This document shows, in pieces, positions 61,601 to 64,000 of a stretch of DNA of 64,000 nucleotides. Under the pieces are notes generated by a model. It made no database searches. It was not told the DNA's origin and saw nothing but the letters and a program-made list of their open reading frames with translations. The stretch is from Photobacterium jeanii. Lineage in GTDB: Bacteria > Pseudomonadota > Gammaproteobacteria > Enterobacterales > Vibrionaceae. Made by a program: the position numbers and the translations under genes. Position 1 is the stretch's first letter. Each line of letters opens with the position of its first letter. Location: contig NZ_LVHF01000012.1 in assembly GCF_001650345.1 (NCBI RefSeq), positions 248,001-312,000 on the forward strand. The letters run 5' to 3'.

Positions 61601-61787
61601 TACTGGTGTTCTAGGCGGTATGATCAGCGGTACAGTGCTAGCCATCTTCTTCGTACCTGTGTTCTTTGTGTTTATCAACGAACTGATTAACAAGTATGTG
61701 AAGAAAAAGCCAGAAGTTCACCATGATGATGTGGATGCTGTTATAGCAACTCAAAAGCCAAAACAGCCTGTGCTAGAGAACGAATAG
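58614..61787 (+). CDS. RND multidrug efflux pump, HAE1 (AcrB/MexF-like)
   Basis: This 1057-residue inner-membrane pump has the standard HAE1 layout: 12 helices, two large periplasmic loops, the first-loop start FPSVAPPSVSLYLTYPGASPKTL and the proton-relay motif G-I-I-V-D-D-A-I-V-V-V-E-N in TM4. It works with the adaptor encoded 17 bases upstream and TolC to expel drugs, dyes or bile-like compounds. The start is GTG at 58614 with TAGGAAG upstream. A terminator follows 31 bases after the stop. Confidence 0.94.
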   Translation: MSPFFINRPIFAWVIAILIILSGVISIPNMAVERFPSVAPPSVSLYLTYPGASPKTLNDTVVSLIEREISGVKGLMYFKSSSDSNGSAEITATFKSGTNPEMAQVEIQNKIKAVEARLPLSVRQSGIQVESSSSSTLMYVGLISPNGEYSEAELSDYMIRNIIEELKRVPGVGRIQMFGAEFAMRIWVDPLKLNAYNLTVGDVTKAIQEQNVQISPGKVGDAPISQGQKTVVPLTAQGQLETPEEFRNIVLRSNANGGKVVLGDVADVELGSASYQYANRENSKPSTSASVKLSPGANAIAASNGIRARLDELKRAMPAGMDYSITSDAAPFAKISISKVVMTLFEAMVLVFLVMYLFLQNVRYTIIPAIVAPIALLGTFTVMLAFGFSINVFSMFGMVLAIGIIVDDAIVVVENVERVISEQGVSAKKATQMAMKDIYGAIVGITAVLSAVFIPMAFAAGSVGIIFQQFSLAMSVSILFSAFLAITLTPALCATILKPHSEAHAHKKGFFAWFNRKFDRMTQGYQSWVAKLVVRTGRMMVFYLAFVALAIYSFGKIPSTFLPEEDQGHFLTSIQLPSDATVERTMEVVTKVEDFVQSREAVDSSMAILGFSFSGSGAGSAFTITTLKDWNDRHGATTQQEVQALTEHMQDINEGMVFSMLPTAIDGLGVSSNISFQLMDRSNLGYDKFQQVQREFLQKARESSLFESVFFESLPETNGIKLKIDRQKAQALGVSFTSISETISTALGSNYVNDFPNNGRLQKVILQANAKSRMELEDILKLSIRNERGGMVYLSEFIEPVWEPTPLQLTRFNGVPSVAVSLAPAQGVSSGDAMAEIEKIVAKLPLGTTIEWTGLSRQEKQAESQTTMLLAFSMLVIFLVLSALYESWSTPLAVILVVPLGIIGSIAAVLVANMSNDVFFKVGLVTIIGLSAKNAILIIEFAQIQRTMGKGLIEATIEAAKMRLRPILMTSLAFTCGIIPLVIATGASSEIQNSIGTGVLGGMISGTVLAIFFVPVFFVFINELINKYVKKKPEVHHDDVDAVIATQKPKQPVLENE

Positions 61788-61818
61788 TTCACACTAGCTG
61801 AATTAATATAAACCTAAG

Positions 61819-61856
61819 ACAGCGCCTATGAATCGATATTCTAGGCGCTGTTTTTA
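61819..61856 (+). terminator. Terminator of the RND operon
   Basis: ACAGCGCCTA (61819-61828) pairs with TAGGCGCTGT (61842-61851); an inner GAAT/ATTC helix extends the stem, and TTTT follows. Confidence 0.9.
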
Positions 61857-62163
61857 TATGTGCTAGCTTCTTAATAACAGCTTCTTAGTAACTTCGATTA
61901 AATCGTTTTAAATGAGGGTTGTTTGCTCGTGAAGTAATAATTTAATCAATAAATGGGGTGTTAAATCATGTCCTTACTCAAGTAAAAGGGATTAATTTAA
62001 ATATCTTTACTTTGCTTTACCGCGCTTTTACCTACTACTTGGTACTTTATAGACATGTTCAAGAGCAAAGGATAACTCAAAACCTAAACCTCTGAGCAAA
62101 GAATAATCAGGGTGAAATCGTTTATCACCCAGTAATAATCCCCAAACAACGAAGGGTTTCACT
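61857..62163. other. Intergenic region before the small secreted protein gene
   Basis: About 300 AT-rich bases with no gene on the + strand. A leftward frame across its right part is only the shadow of the secreted-protein gene. A small stem GGGTGA/TCACCC lies about 50 bases before the next start. It presumably carries that gene's promoter. Confidence 0.5.
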
Positions 62164-62469
62164 ATGAAAAAGTCTAATATCGTACTCACATCAATGCTTA
62201 TTGCTTTCTCTTCAATGTCTTTTGCAGGCATGAAAGTAGTTGACTCACAAAATGGAGCGTGGGTAACAGTGACGGATAATGGAAAGCCTGTAGCGGATGC
62301 AGTTGTTAAAGCAACAAATGTTGCACAAAGCCAAGCTGAGTATAAAACAAACGAGAAAGGACGCGTGTTTATTCCGTTAACAATGAATGCTTCAAAAGCT
62401 GTGAAATATAAAGCGGTAACACCAGAGGGTAAAGAGTTCGGTCGTTTTGCATTCCACGGCAAAAGCTAA
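62164..62469 (+). CDS. Small secreted Ig-like / CarboxypepD_reg-like protein
   Basis: This 101-residue protein has a clear signal peptide (MKKSNIVLTSMLIAFSSMSFA, cleavage likely after residue 21). One beta-sandwich domain remains, with the pattern GAWVTVTDNGKPVADAVVKATN...YKTNEKGRVFIPL typical of carboxypeptidase-regulatory-like or transthyretin-like folds. It has its own strong ribosome site (GAAGGG) and terminator, so it stands alone. A periplasmic binding or stress role is possible; nothing more can be read. Confidence 0.78.
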   Translation: MKKSNIVLTSMLIAFSSMSFAGMKVVDSQNGAWVTVTDNGKPVADAVVKATNVAQSQAEYKTNEKGRVFIPLTMNASKAVKYKAVTPEGKEFGRFAFHGKS

Positions 62470-62519
62470 GCCTAGTTTTGGTAATCAAAGTTAGCATTTA
62501 ATGGATAATCATTATCTAT

Positions 62520-62549
62520 CGCCATAGCAGTCTTGCTATGGCGTTTGTG
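62520..62549 (+). terminator. Terminator after the small secreted protein gene
   Basis: CGCCATAGCA (62520-62529) pairs with TGCTATGGCG (62534-62543) around GTCT, followed by TTTGTGTTT. Confidence 0.75.
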
Positions 62550-62562
62550 TTTGTGGTGATAA

Positions 62563-63018
62563 ATGAAAACGAGTCAAATAATGCGCCTCGTTCGTCCACT
62601 ATCGAATTTACGTGAAGTGGCGACAGGGATAGTTGTAGTTAGTTTTGCCTATAGCGTTAAGTTTGTTTACGAGCTGGACTATACCCAACTGATAGTCAAT
62701 CAAGTGTTGATACCATGGAATGGTCTGATCAAAGAATCTCCTGAGTGTTTAATCTGTTTTATACGCATGGCATTAATGTATGTGGTACTCACACAATTGG
62801 TCAGCTTAGCTACAAGGATAGGGTACAAATGGCTTCAGAAGTGGTATCTATCCCCAATATGGATAAGAGAGGCTGAGCTCAGTAACGCTTTGATAAACAC
62901 GAGCATTTATTTTGTTACAGGTATAATGATCTGGCTTGATTATGATGTTCAGCTCCTACGTGATTTTTATTTGGTGATAATACCGGCAGTGCAGAGTGTG
63001 ATTCACTGTAGTCGCTAA
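62563..63018 (+). CDS. Small multi-spanning membrane protein of unknown function
   Basis: This 151-residue protein has about four hydrophobic segments (about 18-40, 45-55, 60-85 and 108-145). The stretch SPECLICFIRMALMYVVLTQLVSLATRIG joins two of them. I thought of the PsiE family because of size and topology but see no diagnostic motif. The ribosome site is weak. It is followed after about 115 bases by a 33-codon hydrophobic peptide gene. Confidence 0.6.
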   Translation: MKTSQIMRLVRPLSNLREVATGIVVVSFAYSVKFVYELDYTQLIVNQVLIPWNGLIKESPECLICFIRMALMYVVLTQLVSLATRIGYKWLQKWYLSPIWIREAELSNALINTSIYFVTGIMIWLDYDVQLLRDFYLVIIPAVQSVIHCSR

Positions 63019-63134
63019 TTAAACAAGCCCTGACTTTTGTTTAGCGATTTTATGACCAAACGTATTGTGATGATGATGCGGTCTATGTTTCTATGTGATG
63101 GTACATTAATAATAACTAGGATATACCCACTTAC

Positions 63135-63236
63135 ATGATCGCATTCATTGCTTTCTTATTGTTTCTTTATTTCTTTGGCGATGCTTTTATTTCAATCGCT
63201 ATTATCATTGCTCTAATTTGGTACTTTGGCGGTTAG
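63135..63236 (+). CDS. 33-residue hydrophobic small membrane protein
   Basis: ATG at 63135 to TAG at 63236 encodes MIAFIAFLLFLYFFGDAF followed by ISIAIIIALIWYFGG. That is a helix of about 14, a short G-D turn and a second helix, or one long kinked span. AGGA lies 13 bases before the ATG, farther than usual. A strong terminator starts 9 bases after the stop, which supports a real transcript end here. The frame is too short for standard calling. Confidence 0.5.
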   Translation: MIAFIAFLLFLYFFGDAFISIAIIIALIWYFGG

Positions 63237-63245
63237 CCATGTGAA

Positions 63246-63275
63246 AAAGCCACGGTTACAAATAACCGTGGCTTT
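63246..63275. terminator. Bidirectional terminator between convergent genes
   Basis: AAAGCCACGGTTA (63246-63258) pairs with TAACCGTGGCTTT (63263-63275), a perfect 13-bp stem with loop CAAA. It has A/T tracts on both sides and serves the 33-codon gene and the leftward gene that ends at 63309. Confidence 0.85.
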
Positions 63276-63308
63276 ATAGTTTTGACCGTAATTGAAAGCT
63301 ATAAATAA

Positions 63309-63947
63309 TTAAAGATACTCAGTCTTTTTAAATGCTAAATCATTTAAACTTACGCTGTCGATGCTTTTATAGTTAAGACGATAGGTTTGTTTAGTGTTTA
63401 ACGCGATTAAATCGTGTTGCTGCAGAATATCGATCACTTCACTGTCAAAACTGTCGTCGCCTACATTGGTCGGTTTGGCTTCAATATAGTTGCCACTGAT
63501 TTGCCAATTTCCTGTCTCGGAATAACGAAAATAGATAGATTTTGCTTTTTTGCTGGTCATCGTGATCAGAGTAACTTTCTGATACTGATTGTTGGGCAAA
63601 AACACCATTTGGCTTGATTTATAGACATCGTAAATAATCGACGAAGCAAGCACGGGTTTATTCGCCTCTTTTCTCGCTTGCTCTTGGTTAACCTTGTTTG
63701 GTGCCATTACAGTTTCAATTCTGTTGTAGGTCGTCGCTTGCCAAGTTTTACTGGTTAGAATTTGGCGATTGATTAGCTCTTGTGGAAAAAAAGCATAACA
63801 AGCGCCAATCACCATACTTGAGATTGCCAGAGGCTTAATTGCAGAGACAATCTGGTCTTTTATTGTTGTTTTTGTGGTGTTCACGGAAGCGTGCTTACTG
63901 GCTGTATAGTATTGATAGGTATGTTTTGTCATTGTGAGAAGGTCCAT
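63309..63947 (-). CDS. Membrane-anchored protein of unknown function (212 aa)
   Basis: This 212-residue protein has one membrane helix at about 36-54 (AIKPLAISSMVIGACYAFF). About 35 residues lie before it on the cytoplasmic side, and a polar domain of about 155 residues follows on the other side. That domain has an YFRYSETGNWQISGNYIEAKPTNVGDD beta-rich stretch and a C-terminal EVIDILQQHDLIALNTKQTYRLNYK. The layout resembles the partners of membrane-bound virulence regulators, such as ToxS or TcpH types, but no motif proves it. An internal ATG at residue 6 is an alternative start. Confidence 0.6.
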   Translation of the reverse strand: MDLLTMTKHTYQYYTASKHASVNTTKTTIKDQIVSAIKPLAISSMVIGACYAFFPQELINRQILTSKTWQATTYNRIETVMAPNKVNQEQARKEANKPVLASSIIYDVYKSSQMVFLPNNQYQKVTLITMTSKKAKSIYFRYSETGNWQISGNYIEAKPTNVGDDSFDSEVIDILQQHDLIALNTKQTYRLNYKSIDSVSLNDLAFKKTEYL

Positions 63948-64000
63948 CTAACGTGACAAAATAGATGCTATTAATATATTTGTTAGGCGGTAAATTTAGG

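Noticed and set aside
62028-62462. Leftward 144-codon frame
   Set aside because: It lies opposite the secreted-protein gene, which has a signal peptide, ribosome site and terminator. The leftward frame has none of these.
1-64000. CRISPR array, tRNA or rRNA genes, phage or conjugation genes
   Set aside because: No regular spaced repeats, no cloverleaf or rRNA signatures and no integrase or portal-like genes were seen on either strand.

Overview
This 64 kb window is dense with proteobacterial genes at moderate-to-low GC. It looks like chromosome from the Vibrionaceae, and a Photobacterium-like organism is my best guess. The reasons are a DtpA-type peptide permease, a complete type VI secretion (T6SS) locus, an MSHA-like pilin, AzlCD, DUF2505 and HAE1-type RND genes, and a codon and intergenic style typical of marine gamma-proteobacteria. 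The genus is inferred and not proven. I see no rRNA, tRNA, CRISPR array or intact insertion sequence.

Region by region. (1) 1-2.2 kb: the start of a TetR regulator gene and the peptide permease dtpA. (2) 2.2-34.8 kb: a T6SS locus with all thirteen core functions. vgrG, a small accessory gene and a PAAR gene read leftward. tssA, hcp, tssB, tssC, a second tssC-like gene, tssE, tssF, tssG, tssH (clpV), two unknown genes, tagH, tssJ, tssK, tssL, tssM and a kinase read rightward, followed by a GMC oxidoreductase. Between the unknown genes and tagH sits a tightly coupled four-gene block: a D-Ala-D-Ala-ligase-like ATP-grasp enzyme, an MFS transporter fused to two extracytoplasmic sensor-like regions, and two periplasmic binding proteins. 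Strong hairpins punctuate the operon after hcp, after tssC, before the second unknown gene and after tssM. (3) 35-37.4 kb: a leftward phospholipase C-like gene with two lectin-like beta-trefoils and no signal peptide, flanked by gene-poor DNA; it is a candidate T6SS effector.

(4) 37.4-40.4 kb: a gene of unknown function, a TetR regulator with a DUF2505 protein, a likely structured small RNA or attenuator ending in a strong terminator, and a small Cys-motif protein. (5) 40.5-44.8 kb: a cluster that I read as a ferrosome (fez) locus. It has a P1B-6-type ATPase with an S-C-A motif in TM4 and a Cys-less HMA domain, a second Cys-less HMA protein, a His/Met/Pro-rich protein, two small glycine-rich membrane proteins and a divergent HMA-like gene. 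A Fur-box-like palindrome lies in the divergent promoter.

(6) 44.9-51.5 kb: an M20 peptidase, two ATP-grasp ligases (one fused to helix-hairpin-helix motifs and lacking the usual metal-binding Asn) and a large M14 carboxypeptidase without a signal peptide. This looks like an undescribed system that makes and trims a peptide. (7) 51.7-53.8 kb: an AraC regulator and azlCD, both preceded by the same bipartite DNA element. (8) 53.9-61.8 kb: a conserved Cys-rich protein, a two-component system split by a pilin-like gene on the other strand, and an RND efflux adaptor and pump. (9) 62-64 kb: small secreted and membrane proteins of unknown role, including a 33-residue hydrophobic peptide gene.
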